A stretch of 64,000 bases of DNA from Vibrio gallicus (GTDB lineage: Bacteria; Pseudomonadota; Gammaproteobacteria; Enterobacterales; Vibrionaceae): NCBI RefSeq assembly GCF_024346875.1, contig NZ_AP024871.1, forward strand, positions 1,488,001 through 1,552,000. The letters are read 5' to 3'. The notes under the pieces were generated by a model. The model saw only the letters and a list, made by a program, of their open reading frames with translations. It had not been told where the DNA came from and ran no database searches. Position 1 is the stretch's first letter. Every line of letters begins with the position of its first letter. Positions 10,266 through 19,981 of the stretch are shown here, piece after piece. The position numbers and the translations under genes were made by a program.

Positions 10266-10787
10266 TTAACGGTAACGACCACGCCTTGCTGAGGTTGCAC
10301 GACCCGCTAAGGCGACTAAGGTTTTATTGGTGTTTGCGTGACATATAGCGACACCAAGCGCATCGGCAGCATCGGCTTGTGGCTTAGCTGGCAGGCTTAG
10401 CATCTGCTGAACCATATGTTGCACCTGAGCCTTATCCGCGCCACCAGTTCCAGTGACTGCTTGTTTTATAAGCCGGGCTGCGTATTCAAACACAGGCAGA
10501 TCCGCGTTAACTGCCGCCACGATAGCACTGCCCCTCGCTTGCCCAAGTTTCAGAGCAGAATCTGCATTTTTGGACATAAACACTTGCTCAATAGCAAACA
10601 CTTCAGGATTAAACTGGGTAATGATTTCACTCACCCCAGCATAGATCTGCTTTAAGCGCCCTGGAAGCTCTTTTTCAGAGGTGCGAATACACCCGCTCCC
10701 CATATATTGAAGCTTTCTGCCAGTTTGGCGAATTACCCCATAGCCAGTAATTCTAGAGCCCGGATCTATCCCTAAGATAATGGTCAT
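10266..10787 (-). CDS. ruvC: RuvC, Holliday junction resolvase
   Basis: RuvC cuts Holliday junctions symmetrically. I chose the ATG at 10787 (173 residues), which gives the family start [16 protein letters not shown] with the catalytic Asp7; a longer reading from 10829 would run into the aspS terminator. Other catalytic acidic residues lie in FAIEQVFM (Glu) and in [14 protein letters not shown] near the C-terminus. A GAGAAG ribosome binding site precedes the start. It is 110 bp upstream of ruvA, separated by the SOS operator. Confidence 0.96.
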   Translation of the reverse strand: MTIILGIDPGSRITGYGVIRQTGRKLQYMGSGCIRTSEKELPGRLKQIYAGVSEIITQFNPEVFAIEQVFMSKNADSALKLGQARGSAIVAAVNADLPVFEYAARLIKQAVTGTGGADKAQVQHMVQQMLSLPAKPQADAADALGVAICHANTNKTLVALAGRATSARRGRYR

Positions 10788-10815
10788 TATTACTTCTCGT
10801 TTATACGATTGAGAC

Positions 10816-10845
10816 AAAAACTCCCGCAATCGCGGGAGTTTTTTA
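10816..10845 (-). terminator. Rho-independent terminator after aspS
   Basis: The minus strand reads ACTCCCGC-GATT-GCGGGAGT followed by TTTTT. The stem is nearly perfect and is flanked by A and T tracts on both sides. It ends aspS and leaves only 28 bp before the ruvC start, so ruvC is expressed either by read-through or from a promoter within the hairpin region. Confidence 0.85.
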
Positions 10846-10872
10846 GGTCAGTAATATTTATATTACTTCAGC

Positions 10873-12648
10873 TTATTCTGCATCTTTTTTAGCAGCAGTC
10901 ACTGCAATAGCGAGCTCTTGAAGAGCCGCTGGATTCGCTAGACTTGGAGCGTTGGTCAATAGACATGCGGCTGCGGTCGTTTTAGGGAATGCAATCACGT
11001 CACGAATATTATCTGTACCACATAAAAGCATTACCAAGCGATCCAAACCAAATGCTAAACCAGCATGCGGTGGTGTACCGTATTTAAGCGCGTCTAACAA
11101 GAAGCCAAACTTAAGCTGTTGCTCTGCTTCATCGATACCTAGGATATCAAATACAGTAGCTTGCATTTCGGCGTTATGAATACGCACTGAACCGCCACCA
11201 ACTTCGTAGCCGTTGATAACCATATCGTAAGCATCAGAGTTCGCAGCCGCAGGATTTGCTTTAAGCTCTTCAGGAGACACACCTAATGGAGAGGTGAATG
11301 GGTGATGCATTGCATGCAAGTTACCTTCGCCGTCTTCTTCAAACATTGGGAAATCAACAACCCACAATGGTTTCCATGCAGAGGTATCTGTCAACTCAAG
11401 GTCTTGACCCACTTTTAGACGCAGTGAACCCATAGCTTCAGCCACAACATTTGCTTTATCTGCACCAAACAAGATGATGTCACCTGACTGTGCATCAGTA
11501 CGCTCTAGAATGCCATTAATAACATCTTGGTTTAAGAATTTAGCAACCGGAGACTGGATACCTTCTAGGCCAGCTTCAAGGTCATTCACTTTCATCCAAG
11601 CAAGGCCTTTAGCGCCGTAAATACCAACAAATTCAGCGTAGCCATCGATTTGCTTACGAGTCAGTTTAGCACCACCTGGTACGCGCAGAACCGCAACGCG
11701 ACCCTTTTCATCGTTTGCAGGGCCAGAGAACACCTTAAACTCAACGTCTTTTACAAGGTCTGCAACGTCAACCAACTCCATTGGGTTACGAAGGTCTGGC
11801 TTGTCACTACCAAAACGGCGAATCGCTTCACTAAATGGCATAACTGGGAACTGACCTAGGTCGATATTCAGCAGTTCTTGCCACATTTCACGAATCATTT
11901 TTTCAGTGGTTGCACGCACTTGGTCAGCTGACATGAAAGAGGTTTCGATATCTATCTGAGTAAACTCTGGCTGACGGTCAGCGCGTAAGTCTTCATCTCG
12001 GAAACACTTAACGATTTGATAGTAACGGTCAAAACCTGACATCATCAGAAGCTGTTTGAAAAGCTGTGGTGATTGAGGAAGTGCGTAGAAGCTACCTTTA
12101 TGCACACGGCTCGGTACCAAATAATCACGAGCACCTTCTGGCGTCGCTTTAGTCAGTACTGGTGTTTCAATATCTAAGAAATTGTTTTGGTCTAAGAAAC
12201 GACGTACAAAGCTTGATGCTTTAGCACGCAGTTTAATACGATCGCTCATTTCAGGGCGACGTAAGTCTAGGTAACGATACTTAAGACGTTGCTCTTCAGA
12301 GTTCTTTTGATTGAAATCCAAAGGAAGAACATCTGAACGGTTAATGATTTCAAGACCAGTAGCAAGCAGTTCAACCTCGCCAGTTGTCATCTCTTTGTTG
12401 ATTTGACTCTCTGGGCGTGCACGAACTTCACCGGTTAGCTTAATGCAGAATTCATTACGCAACTGGTTCGCGGTTTTGAATACATCAGCCATATCCGGAT
12501 CAACAACAACCTGAACGATACCTTCACGATCACGCATATCGATAAAGATAAGACCGCCTAAATCACGACGACGGTTAACCCAGCCGCACAATTCTACCGT
12601 TTGTCCCACAAGGGATTTGTTCAGTTGACCACAATAATGGCTACGCAT
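10873..12648 (-). CDS. aspS: Aspartyl-tRNA synthetase
   Basis: AspRS charges tRNA-Asp. I use the ATG at 12648 (591 residues; E. coli 590), which gives the standard start [19 protein letters not shown]. The N-terminal OB-fold anticodon domain ([19 protein letters not shown]), the class II catalytic core with motif 2 ([18 protein letters not shown]) and motif 3 ([15 protein letters not shown]), and the bacterial GAD insertion (about residues 290-420) are all visible. It is monocistronic, ended by its own hairpin. The yebC gene often found between aspS and ruvC is absent. Confidence 0.98.
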   Translation of the reverse strand: MRSHYCGQLNKSLVGQTVELCGWVNRRRDLGGLIFIDMRDREGIVQVVVDPDMADVFKTANQLRNEFCIKLTGEVRARPESQINKEMTTGEVELLATGLEIINRSDVLPLDFNQKNSEEQRLKYRYLDLRRPEMSDRIKLRAKASSFVRRFLDQNNFLDIETPVLTKATPEGARDYLVPSRVHKGSFYALPQSPQLFKQLLMMSGFDRYYQIVKCFRDEDLRADRQPEFTQIDIETSFMSADQVRATTEKMIREMWQELLNIDLGQFPVMPFSEAIRRFGSDKPDLRNPMELVDVADLVKDVEFKVFSGPANDEKGRVAVLRVPGGAKLTRKQIDGYAEFVGIYGAKGLAWMKVNDLEAGLEGIQSPVAKFLNQDVINGILERTDAQSGDIILFGADKANVVAEAMGSLRLKVGQDLELTDTSAWKPLWVVDFPMFEEDGEGNLHAMHHPFTSPLGVSPEELKANPAAANSDAYDMVINGYEVGGGSVRIHNAEMQATVFDILGIDEAEQQLKFGFLLDALKYGTPPHAGLAFGLDRLVMLLCGTDNIRDVIAFPKTTAAACLLTNAPSLANPAALQELAIAVTAAKKDAE

Positions 12649-12844
12649 ATTCAATTTCCTGAATGTTTCTAAGTTAAAGGTATCTATCCAATTCAAACCA
12701 TAATTTACAGTTCAAATTGAGATAGGTGCTCAAGAGCATCCGTTCTTGGCACAATTAGTTGGTATTTATACTTTGAATCAGTCTCAAAATCGACCATCTA
12801 ATCAATTTTTTATGGGTTATCACGGTGTATTGCTCTGTTTTTAA

Positions 12845-13672
<828 letters not shown>

Positions 13673-13724
13673 AAAACCAACACCAATTAAACACAGCAAC
13701 CGTTATGCAAAAAGATACATATCA

Positions 13725-13737
13725 TTGCAATTTGCAA
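13725..13737 (+). promoter_or_regulatory. LuxO binding site upstream of the Qrr RNA
   Basis: TTGCAATTTGCAA is a perfect dyad matching the LuxO operator form TTGCA-N3-TGCAA known from Vibrio qrr promoters. It lies about 80 bp upstream of the sigma-54 promoter elements, the usual position of an enhancer for this activator. Confidence 0.8.
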
Positions 13738-13813
13738 TAGCATTCTGCGACGACCGCCAAGAGTTTTTCTTTAAGCCTTTAAAAACAGTATGTTAAATTT
13801 ACATATTGAAAGT

Positions 13814-13829
13814 TGGCATATCAAATGCA
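13814..13829 (+). promoter_or_regulatory. Sigma-54 promoter of the Qrr RNA
   Basis: TGGCATATCAAATGCA has the invariant GG (13815-13816) and GC (13827-13828) separated by exactly 10 bp, as required for a -24/-12 sigma-54 promoter. Transcription would begin near 13840, the start of the first Qrr stem. LuxO is a sigma-54 activator, so the two sites fit together. Confidence 0.85.
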
Positions 13830-13839
13830 TAATAGATAG

Positions 13840-13947
13840 TGATCCTTTTAAGCCGAGGATCACCTAGCCAACTGACGTTGTTAGTGGACGATATTTTGTC
13901 CACAAAAATACATGCCAACTCTTATCATTATGGGTTGGCTTTTTTTT
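13840..13947 (+). ncRNA. qrr: Qrr quorum-regulatory small RNA
   Basis: This is a Hfq-dependent Qrr RNA that in Vibrio controls luxR/hapR-type master regulator mRNA and other targets at low cell density. The 5' hairpin TGATCC...GGATCA (13840-13861) is followed by the highly conserved core CACCTAGCCAACTGACGTTG, the target-pairing region. A second stem pairs GTGGAC (13884-13889) with GTCCAC (13898-13903). The 3' terminator pairs GCCAAC (13914-13919) with GTTGGC (13934-13939) and ends in eight T. The length of about 108 nt fits the family. The luxO gene is not in this window, so this is probably not the luxO-adjacent copy. Which Qrr number it is cannot be decided here. Confidence 0.93.
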
Positions 13948-13992
13948 GCGTTGTATTCTAGGAATGCTTTGGACATAGGCTATAAACTGCCC

Positions 13993-14424
13993 GGTAGCCC
14001 ACCTGACGAAGTATTAACATCACTTATCGCCACATCGATTCACCGCTACATCGAATCCGCAATATCTCTTTCAACACATATCTTGGAATGAAAAACCCGA
14101 GACACTACAGACCCCGGCTTAAAAGACCACCGGGGAGACGAGAGTATTGAGTATAGAGGTGAGCTTTTAGCTATCAGATGGCGCACCTAACGAAGTATTA
14201 ACGCCACTCATCGCCACATCGATTCACCGCCCCATCGACTCCGCTATATCTCTTTAAGCACATATCTTGGAATGAAAAACCGAGACACTACAGACCCCGG
14301 CTTAAAAGACTACCGGGGAGACGGGAGTATTGGGTATAGCGATAAGCTTTCAGGTAGCGCACCTTACGAAGTATTAACGCCACTCATCGCCACATCGATT
14401 CACCGCTACACCGATTCACCGCCC
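13993..14424. repeat. Imperfect tandem repeat array, about 180 bp units, two and a half copies
   Basis: The phrase CGAAGTATTAAC recurs at 14007, 14191 and 14367, giving unit lengths of 184 and 176 bp. Each unit has CGCCACATCGATTCACCGC about 20 bp later. The two full units also share a block with a GC-rich hairpin CCCCGG...CCGGGG (14112-14135 and 14294-14317) and the sequence ATATCTTGGAATGAAAAA. The third copy stops after about 70 bp, next to the torA terminator. No coding frame is conserved between units. I do not recognise the element; it could be a Vibrio interspersed repeat or a non-coding RNA precursor. Confidence 0.85.
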
Positions 14425-14429
14425 CCATC

Positions 14430-14460
14430 AAAAAAGCCAGAAGACTCTCCTTCTGGCTTT
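14430..14460 (-). terminator. Rho-independent terminator after torA
   Basis: On the minus strand AGCCAGAAG-GAGAGT-CTTCTGGCT is followed by TTTTTTG. The 9-bp perfect stem lies 30 bp after the torA stop and ends the torECA transcript. Confidence 0.9.
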
Positions 14461-14487
14461 AAACAACATGACTGGCTATTCCGGTGC

Positions 14488-16956
14488 CTAAGACACTTCT
14501 AAAGGCCCTCCAAAGGCTGTAACTGGTGGTGCCTTACCTTTAAACTTCTCAAAATCAACTAAACAGGTGTTGGCGGATGTAGCTTGTGCCAGTTCTGATG
14601 ATGGAATATCTTGAGTTAATGTATTTGGATCACCATAGGTATCGATGGCACCGATTTTCTCGTTCAAAGGACCATACCAAGCACCTTCCTCGATTCGAAT
14701 AACCCCCTCAGGATAGGAACTCGATACTACGGCACCTGCTAGGAGTTGACCACGGTCGTTGAACACCCGCACAAGATCGCCATCTTTAATGCCTTTTGCT
14801 TTGGCGTCCGCTGGATTCATGTAGCAAGGCTCGCGCCCTTGTACAGCATAGGTAGCTCGGAACTCTTCTGATTCACACATCTGTGAGTGCAAACGCTTAT
14901 CGGGGTGGCACGACTGTAACCAGAATGGATGTTTATCAGAGCCTGGCCCACCGTGCGAACGCTCTGATTTTTCAAACCACATAGGGTGATTTTGGCAATG
15001 CTGGTAGCCAAAACGGCCAATGGTGCGGCTTGAGATTTCAATAAACCCAGAAGGCGTACCTAAAGCGTTAATTTCAGGGTCTTCACGGAATGCAGCGTGT
15101 CGAGTCCATGATTTTCCTTTACCAGCGAAATCAAGTAAGCCTTTTTCCCAAAACTCTTCAAATTCTGGCATCTCAAAACCGCTATTCTTGGCTTTACAGC
15201 CATCATAGAGGCTCTTAACCCACTCCATTTCACTCATGCCACGGGTGTAATCTTTATCACGCCCCCAGCGAGCGGTGAGTTCAGTCATGATGTCAAAGTC
15301 TGTCTTCGATTGGAATTGAGGGTCAACAAGCTTGTGCATCGCAACCAAACCGCGGCCAGAATATGCACCATAGCCATCAATATCATTACGCTCAAATTGA
15401 GTACATGCGGGCAAGACAATATCAGAAAAACGACAGGTCGCCGTCCATGCAAAATCAATAGTCACCAGTGTTTGCAGATTCTTGAACGCCTTCTTCATCT
15501 TGTTACGGTCTTGATGATGATGCCACGGGTTATTACCACTGATAACCATCATCTTAAACCCAGGTAACGTGACCTCTTTACCATTGGCTTGGATTTTTTT
15601 ACCCGGTTCGAGCAAGCTATCAACCCAACGAGATACAGGGATAACACTGCTGTACTGTTTGAAGTCTTTATTAGTATGTTTGGGCTCTTGTCCCTTATCA
15701 ATATTGAGTGGGAAAGCGCCCGGAGCGCCAAAGCCTGTTGAAGGAACACCGATACCTGAATAGTGGTGTCCATATGATACCCCACCACCAGGCAGACCGA
15801 TTTGCCCTATCATCGCAGCTAGAACAGCCCCCATCCAATAAGGTTGTTCACCATGTTCCTGACGCTGAATACACCAGCCAAACAGGATTTGGGTACGACC
15901 TTTTACCAACATACGTGCAAATTCACGTATCTTGTCCGCAGGAACGCCACAGATTTGAGCTGCCCATTCAGGGGTCTTTTCTACTTTGTCTTTACTTTCA
16001 CCGGTCAGATAAGGAACGAATTCTTCGAAACCTAAGCAATACAGGTCAATGAACTTCTTGTCGTAAAGCTCTTCTTTATAGAGGGTGTGCGCAATACCTA
16101 ACATGAAAGCTACGTCGGTTTGCGGGTTTACATATAGGTGTTCGTTACCAAGGAAATGCTGAGTTTTGTTCTTAACTGGGTCAACTGAAATTACGTTAAT
16201 CCCTTTACTTGCCACTTTCTCCTTCAATTGCTCTAAGTATTCAAAAGATTCATGCGTTTCACACGTCCAACCTACTTGAAGGTTTTTAACCGGATCGTTG
16301 GCCCAAATAATAATGTTGTCACTATGTTCAAGGATCAGATCCCAAGATGTACCTTGTGCGTACACCTCAGTCGAACCAAGTACATAAGGTAAAATGGTTT
16401 GGCCGGCGCCGGTTGAGTAGTCTCCAACCTTCTTAAGTGAATACCCGTGCAGCCCTACTGCGCGTTGCATATGGTTGTTACAGCTGTGCATTTGACCGGT
16501 TTGACGCCAACCAGTTTGACCAGCATGCAAGGCCCAAGGGCCGTAGTCTTTCTGAACACGCTCTAACTCACGGTAGAAAAGGTCTAACGCCTCATCCCAT
16601 GTCACACGCACAAAGCGGTTATTACCACGGGTTTCTCCTGAGTACTTATGCTTTTTAAGCCAGTCTAGACGCACCATTGGGTAACGCACTCTCGACGGAC
16701 TATAGATAATCCCCTTAATGCCGTTTAGCATTTCGGTTGGATGCTTATCGACTTCAATCGGTTTGATTTCCTGAACCTTACCTGCCCAAATTCTGGCTCT
16801 AAAAGCACCCCAGTGAGAGCCACTGGTCTTCCATACCCCGTCTGTCGTTTCAGCGGCATTCACACCACTTGAAACCAAGAGGCTTGGTCCAATAACAGAA
16901 GCGGCTGCCCCAGTAGCACCTAAACCTTTTAGAAAGCTTCTTCTTGATAATGACAT
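14488..16956 (-). CDS. torA: TorA, trimethylamine-N-oxide reductase, molybdenum catalytic subunit
   Basis: TorA reduces TMAO to trimethylamine in the periplasm during anaerobic respiration. The 822-residue protein begins with a Tat signal peptide ([10 protein letters not shown] twin-arginine motif, cleavage near VNA). The body is a DMSO/TMAO reductase-type molybdopterin enzyme, with the substrate-site stretch [22 protein letters not shown] and the C-terminal cofactor-binding domain ([23 protein letters not shown] region). It follows torC by 19 bp. Its dedicated chaperone TorD is encoded separately at 28.2 kb. Confidence 0.95.
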   Translation of the reverse strand: MSLSRRSFLKGLGATGAAASVIGPSLLVSSGVNAAETTDGVWKTSGSHWGAFRARIWAGKVQEIKPIEVDKHPTEMLNGIKGIIYSPSRVRYPMVRLDWLKKHKYSGETRGNNRFVRVTWDEALDLFYRELERVQKDYGPWALHAGQTGWRQTGQMHSCNNHMQRAVGLHGYSLKKVGDYSTGAGQTILPYVLGSTEVYAQGTSWDLILEHSDNIIIWANDPVKNLQVGWTCETHESFEYLEQLKEKVASKGINVISVDPVKNKTQHFLGNEHLYVNPQTDVAFMLGIAHTLYKEELYDKKFIDLYCLGFEEFVPYLTGESKDKVEKTPEWAAQICGVPADKIREFARMLVKGRTQILFGWCIQRQEHGEQPYWMGAVLAAMIGQIGLPGGGVSYGHHYSGIGVPSTGFGAPGAFPLNIDKGQEPKHTNKDFKQYSSVIPVSRWVDSLLEPGKKIQANGKEVTLPGFKMMVISGNNPWHHHQDRNKMKKAFKNLQTLVTIDFAWTATCRFSDIVLPACTQFERNDIDGYGAYSGRGLVAMHKLVDPQFQSKTDFDIMTELTARWGRDKDYTRGMSEMEWVKSLYDGCKAKNSGFEMPEFEEFWEKGLLDFAGKGKSWTRHAAFREDPEINALGTPSGFIEISSRTIGRFGYQHCQNHPMWFEKSERSHGGPGSDKHPFWLQSCHPDKRLHSQMCESEEFRATYAVQGREPCYMNPADAKAKGIKDGDLVRVFNDRGQLLAGAVVSSSYPEGVIRIEEGAWYGPLNEKIGAIDTYGDPNTLTQDIPSSELAQATSANTCLVDFEKFKGKAPPVTAFGGPLEVS

Positions 16957-16975
16957 TGTTTCTCTCCGCCGGAAT

Positions 16976-18160
16976 TTAGTGTTGCTGATCTGAGAAATCA
17001 GATGAATGTTTCTGTAGATACTTCAATACCAAAGCCGAGCTATCCGTATCGAGGTTTACAAACGCAGACATACCATTGAACATGCCCGGCCACGCATTCG
17101 CGGTGAAGTGGGCTGGAGCGGGTTGAGTATGGCAGGTTGAGCAATTCGTCTGATAGGACTCTCCTGCTTTATCCCATATCGCATCGTAACCTTGCACCAG
17201 TGACTCTGGTTTCATCCATACAGTCGCCACGACACGCCCCCAAGGAAGGCCTGTCAGCTCATCTTCTTTCTCTTCAAAGCTTTGTACAATCTTGTCGTTT
17301 TGAGCAGATTCTTTCATTAATGACGCAACTGGAATATTCATCCCGAAGTCTTCTTGAATCACTCGACCAAAGCCTTTGTCTTTACGCCAGCCAGAGATTT
17401 CTACCTGAATTGCACTGTCTGTAACTTGAATTACTTTGACCTCAGATGCTGGGTTTAGCAAACCGGCTTCAGCGCTAAGGGCTTTATCTTCATACACAGG
17501 AAGATGACGAACTGACACATAGGTACCGTCTTTAGCAAATGATGTTGAATGCGCTACTTGCTCAAGCTCACCAATCATACCGCCTGAACTGTCCATATTT
17601 TTTGGAAGGTGGTGGGCAATACCTTTATGACAATCTAAACAGCTTTGATCACGAGCAGCTGCTTGTTTCATTTGAATACGAGCGGTTGGTGACATCTGTT
17701 CGAAATCCATAAACTCGTATTGGTGACAGTTTTTACATTCCGCAGATTTGTTAGCAGAAAAACGGTCCCATTCATGCCTTGCAAGCGCAAAGCGACGAGC
17801 TTCAAATTTTTCAGGAGTTCCAAGGTCGCCAAACAGTTGTGCATACACTTCTTTGGATGCTTGCATCTTACGCGCTACTTTATCGGTCCAATTGTGCGGA
17901 ACATGACAATCAGGACATGTTGCCCTAACCCCTGCATTGTTTTTCCAGTGCACCGTTTCTTGCAATTCTGGATAGACATTATCTTCCATTGTGTGGCAGC
18001 TAATACAAAACTCCTCTGTATTTGCCACCTCTAGAGCGGTATTAAATCCACCCCAAAATATAACACCAGCTATAAAGCCGCCGAGAGTCAGTACGCCCAA
18101 GCTAATATGCTTAGCTGGTCGACTCATCGTATTCCACATCTTCATGATCAGTGATTTCAT
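16976..18160 (-). CDS. torC: TorC, pentahaem c-type cytochrome of the TMAO respiratory system
   Basis: TorC is a membrane-anchored cytochrome that passes electrons from menaquinol to TorA. The 394-residue protein (NapC/NirT family) has an N-terminal anchor (about residues 17-38). Five CXXCH haem motifs are visible: CISCH, CPDCH, CKNCH and CLDCH in the NapC-like part, and CSTCH near residue 342 in the C-terminal domain. The fifth, distal haem is what separates TorC from tetrahaem NapC. It lies between torE and torA. Confidence 0.95.
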   Translation of the reverse strand: MKSLIMKMWNTMSRPAKHISLGVLTLGGFIAGVIFWGGFNTALEVANTEEFCISCHTMEDNVYPELQETVHWKNNAGVRATCPDCHVPHNWTDKVARKMQASKEVYAQLFGDLGTPEKFEARRFALARHEWDRFSANKSAECKNCHQYEFMDFEQMSPTARIQMKQAAARDQSCLDCHKGIAHHLPKNMDSSGGMIGELEQVAHSTSFAKDGTYVSVRHLPVYEDKALSAEAGLLNPASEVKVIQVTDSAIQVEISGWRKDKGFGRVIQEDFGMNIPVASLMKESAQNDKIVQSFEEKEDELTGLPWGRVVATVWMKPESLVQGYDAIWDKAGESYQTNCSTCHTQPAPAHFTANAWPGMFNGMSAFVNLDTDSSALVLKYLQKHSSDFSDQQH

Positions 18161-18201
18161 GCTTATCTCACTTATTCGGATTTAAGTTCATTGCTTGTAT
18201 A

Positions 18202-18378
18202 TCAACCATGCACACCGGGTGGACCCCAAACGAACATTTGTAACATCCACACGCTAAATCCGTACCCGCCGACAAAAATGACACTCAAAATTGGGAATAA
18301 CACGACGGCGATAAAGAAGAAGGATTTCCACTCTAGCGAGCGTTGCTCCTGATCAGGAATGCTTTTCGAATCACTCAT
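18202..18378 (-). CDS. torE: TorE, small membrane protein of the tor operon (NapE family)
   Basis: A short protein (58 residues from the ATG at 18378) with a charged N-terminus and one hydrophobic segment (FFFIAVVLFPILSVIFVGGY). It belongs to the TorE/NapE family that opens torECA and some nap operons; its role is not well known. I prefer the 18378 start because AAGGCAAG lies at a normal distance upstream; an upstream start at 18414 would add 12 residues. Confidence 0.85.
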   Translation of the reverse strand: MSDSKSIPDQEQRSLEWKSFFFIAVVLFPILSVIFVGGYGFSVWMLQMFVWGPPGVHG

Positions 18379-18823
18379 AGTAACTTGCCTTGCATTGATT
18401 AATGGACCTGTCAAAACAGGATAAATATAATAAGAAATTTAGACCAAATTTTTCAAAAAGTGCAGGTCAATCACATTCATTTATCGATCTCCTTTCCATT
18501 CACAACTACAGCCGTATGTTCATCATAAAAATGCTAGGCAGAGATGTAAGTAAATGTAACTCGCTATCTAATAAGAAATAATAGTCCACAAACTCACTAG
18601 GTGGGTAAAACGTAAAAACGTCCCTTCGTTTATCCACAGTTATTGTGGATAAAAACGCCTAAAGCCGATGGGTTATAGGATGCGAGATAGTCAACAGGAA
18701 TTATTAGTTTTTTTGTTTTCCAGTATGAACAAGCCTTAGCTAACGTTTTTATTAATTAGCAGTTGCCAGTCGTTTAATGCAGGTCTACTGTGGAGTTAAA
18801 GATACAGAAGAAAAAGAGAACTT
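18379..18823. other. Intergenic region between torE and a TIGR02647-like gene
   Basis: This 445-bp AT-rich gap separates two divergent genes and should hold the torECA promoter. The only strong signal I see is the pair of DnaA boxes at 18630-18652. A sequence TGTTCATCAT (18517-18526) is only loosely like a TorR box and I do not call it. Confidence 0.6.
18630..18652. promoter_or_regulatory. Pair of facing perfect DnaA boxes
   Basis: TTATCCACA (18630-18638) and its reverse complement TGTGGATAA (18644-18652) face each other with a 5-bp spacer. Both match the strongest DnaA box TTATNCACA. The arrangement also makes a 9-bp inverted repeat that could fold as a hairpin. It could be a DnaA binding or titration site, or could control one of the flanking genes. 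Confidence 0.6.
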
Positions 18824-19057
18824 ATGAAATTTGATCAATTACTTATCGATGAACTAAACCTACTACTTCAATTCGACCTAAGCAGTTCAGCCACTGGTAT
18901 TAAGGTGCATTCTGATGCGCCGCAATCGACTCAACAAGCGGTTGCTAGATTGTTTGAGAAAGAGCTATGTACACTGCAAGATGGCGGGTATCTCACCACT
19001 GAAGGCATTGCGATAGCTGAGCAAGCTGAAAAAATACTGCGTGTATTAAGCCACTAA
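18824..19057 (+). CDS. TIGR02647 family small protein, function unknown
   Basis: A 77-residue acidic protein that starts MKFDQLLIDELNLLLQFDL and contains LFEKELCTLQDGGYLTTEG, which I recognise as the TIGR02647 family of gammaproteobacteria (sometimes labelled DNA-binding). It has no signal peptide or membrane segment and looks all-helical. An AAGAGA site precedes the ATG. It is 19 bp upstream of the epimerase-like gene and may be co-transcribed with it. The function is unknown. Confidence 0.8.
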   Translation: MKFDQLLIDELNLLLQFDLSSSATGIKVHSDAPQSTQQAVARLFEKELCTLQDGGYLTTEGIAIAEQAEKILRVLSH

Positions 19058-19076
19058 TCTACACAAAGGTAACATA

Positions 19077-19919
19077 GTGGGTGCTACCCTAATTATTGGT
19101 GCTGGATGGCTTGGTCGCCCTCTGGCACTTTTTCTATCTAAGCGTAGCTCGATAGTCCATGTGACCAACCAATCGCTATCAGGGGTCAGCTCTAGCCGTG
19201 ATCTTGGCCTTAAAGCTCATCACCTATCTCTGCCCGTAGATGATATTGCACTATTGTCTCAGTTTCTAATTCAGCATCAGGTCACAACTATTGTTGGCTG
19301 CATCACTCCAGGCTTTCGAAAAACACTTGATTTGGCCAGCGTAGATTGGGATAGCTATGCCCATAAATGGCAACAAATCTGCCAAGGAGCCACTCAGGCG
19401 GGTGTAGACAAGCTAGTTATGATAAGTTCAAGTGCGGTATATCCAAGTACAGAAGGTTCAATGTGCGAGTCCGATGCCAGCTATCTATTGGCAATGCACA
19501 GCCAAGATTTTTCACATAAAAGTAAAGCCCTACTCAAAGCAGAGCAGCAGGTGATCAATAGCGGATTGGATTATGTAGTTATAAGGTGCAGTGGGCTTGT
19601 TAATCAGCAGCGTCACCCCTCGCGCTTTGTTCAGCGCTTAAAATCAGTGAGCCGCAAAGCGCCTGCTAATATGCTTCATCAACAAGATGCGATCGGGCTA
19701 ATAAGCTTTGCTATAGATAAGCTATCTAGACAAATCATAAATGCCTCAACCCCAAACACCTGTAGTAAAGCTGAGTTTTATCAAGCGGCACTCAATGCCG
19801 TGCAAAGCTCTGTGATATTACCTGAGATTGTTGACACCCCAGATAAACACATTGATAGCCAACTGTCACAAAAGCTGGGATACCGCTATCACTTCCAACA
19901 CACACTTGATGTGTTATAG
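19077..19919 (+). CDS. NAD-dependent epimerase/dehydratase-like protein
   Basis: A 280-residue protein of the extended SDR superfamily. The N-terminal TLIIGAGWLGRPLALFL is a Rossmann nucleotide-binding loop (GxGxxG-like). The segment MISSSAVYPS is the usual region of the SDR catalytic Ser, but the YxxxK motif is not in its standard place, so the activity cannot be named. The start is a GTG at 19077 with an AAAGGT site 5-10 bp before it. It ends at a shared bidirectional terminator facing mukB. The substrate is unknown. Confidence 0.75.
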   Translation: MGATLIIGAGWLGRPLALFLSKRSSIVHVTNQSLSGVSSSRDLGLKAHHLSLPVDDIALLSQFLIQHQVTTIVGCITPGFRKTLDLASVDWDSYAHKWQQICQGATQAGVDKLVMISSSAVYPSTEGSMCESDASYLLAMHSQDFSHKSKALLKAEQQVINSGLDYVVIRCSGLVNQQRHPSRFVQRLKSVSRKAPANMLHQQDAIGLISFAIDKLSRQIINASTPNTCSKAEFYQAALNAVQSSVILPEIVDTPDKHIDSQLSQKLGYRYHFQHTLDVL

Positions 19920-19947
19920 CCTAGCCAACTATCCACGAAATTAAATG

Positions 19948-19980
19948 AAAAAAATGGGAGGCTTTCGCCTCCCATTTTAA
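19948..19980. terminator. Bidirectional terminator between the epimerase-like gene and mukB
   Basis: AAAATGGGAGGC-TTTC-GCCTCCCATTTT (19951-19978) is a 12-bp perfect stem flanked by A and T tracts. It can end both the plus-strand epimerase-like gene (stop 19919) and minus-strand mukB (stop 19982). Confidence 0.9.
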
Positions 19981-19981
19981 T

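Noticed and set aside
14272..14502. 76-codon plus-strand frame in the repeat array
   Set aside because: The frame is not kept between repeat units and it runs through the torA terminator.
18516..18526. TorR-box-like sequence ATGTTCATCAT
   Set aside because: Only a loose match to the decamer and a single copy; functional tor boxes come in sets.
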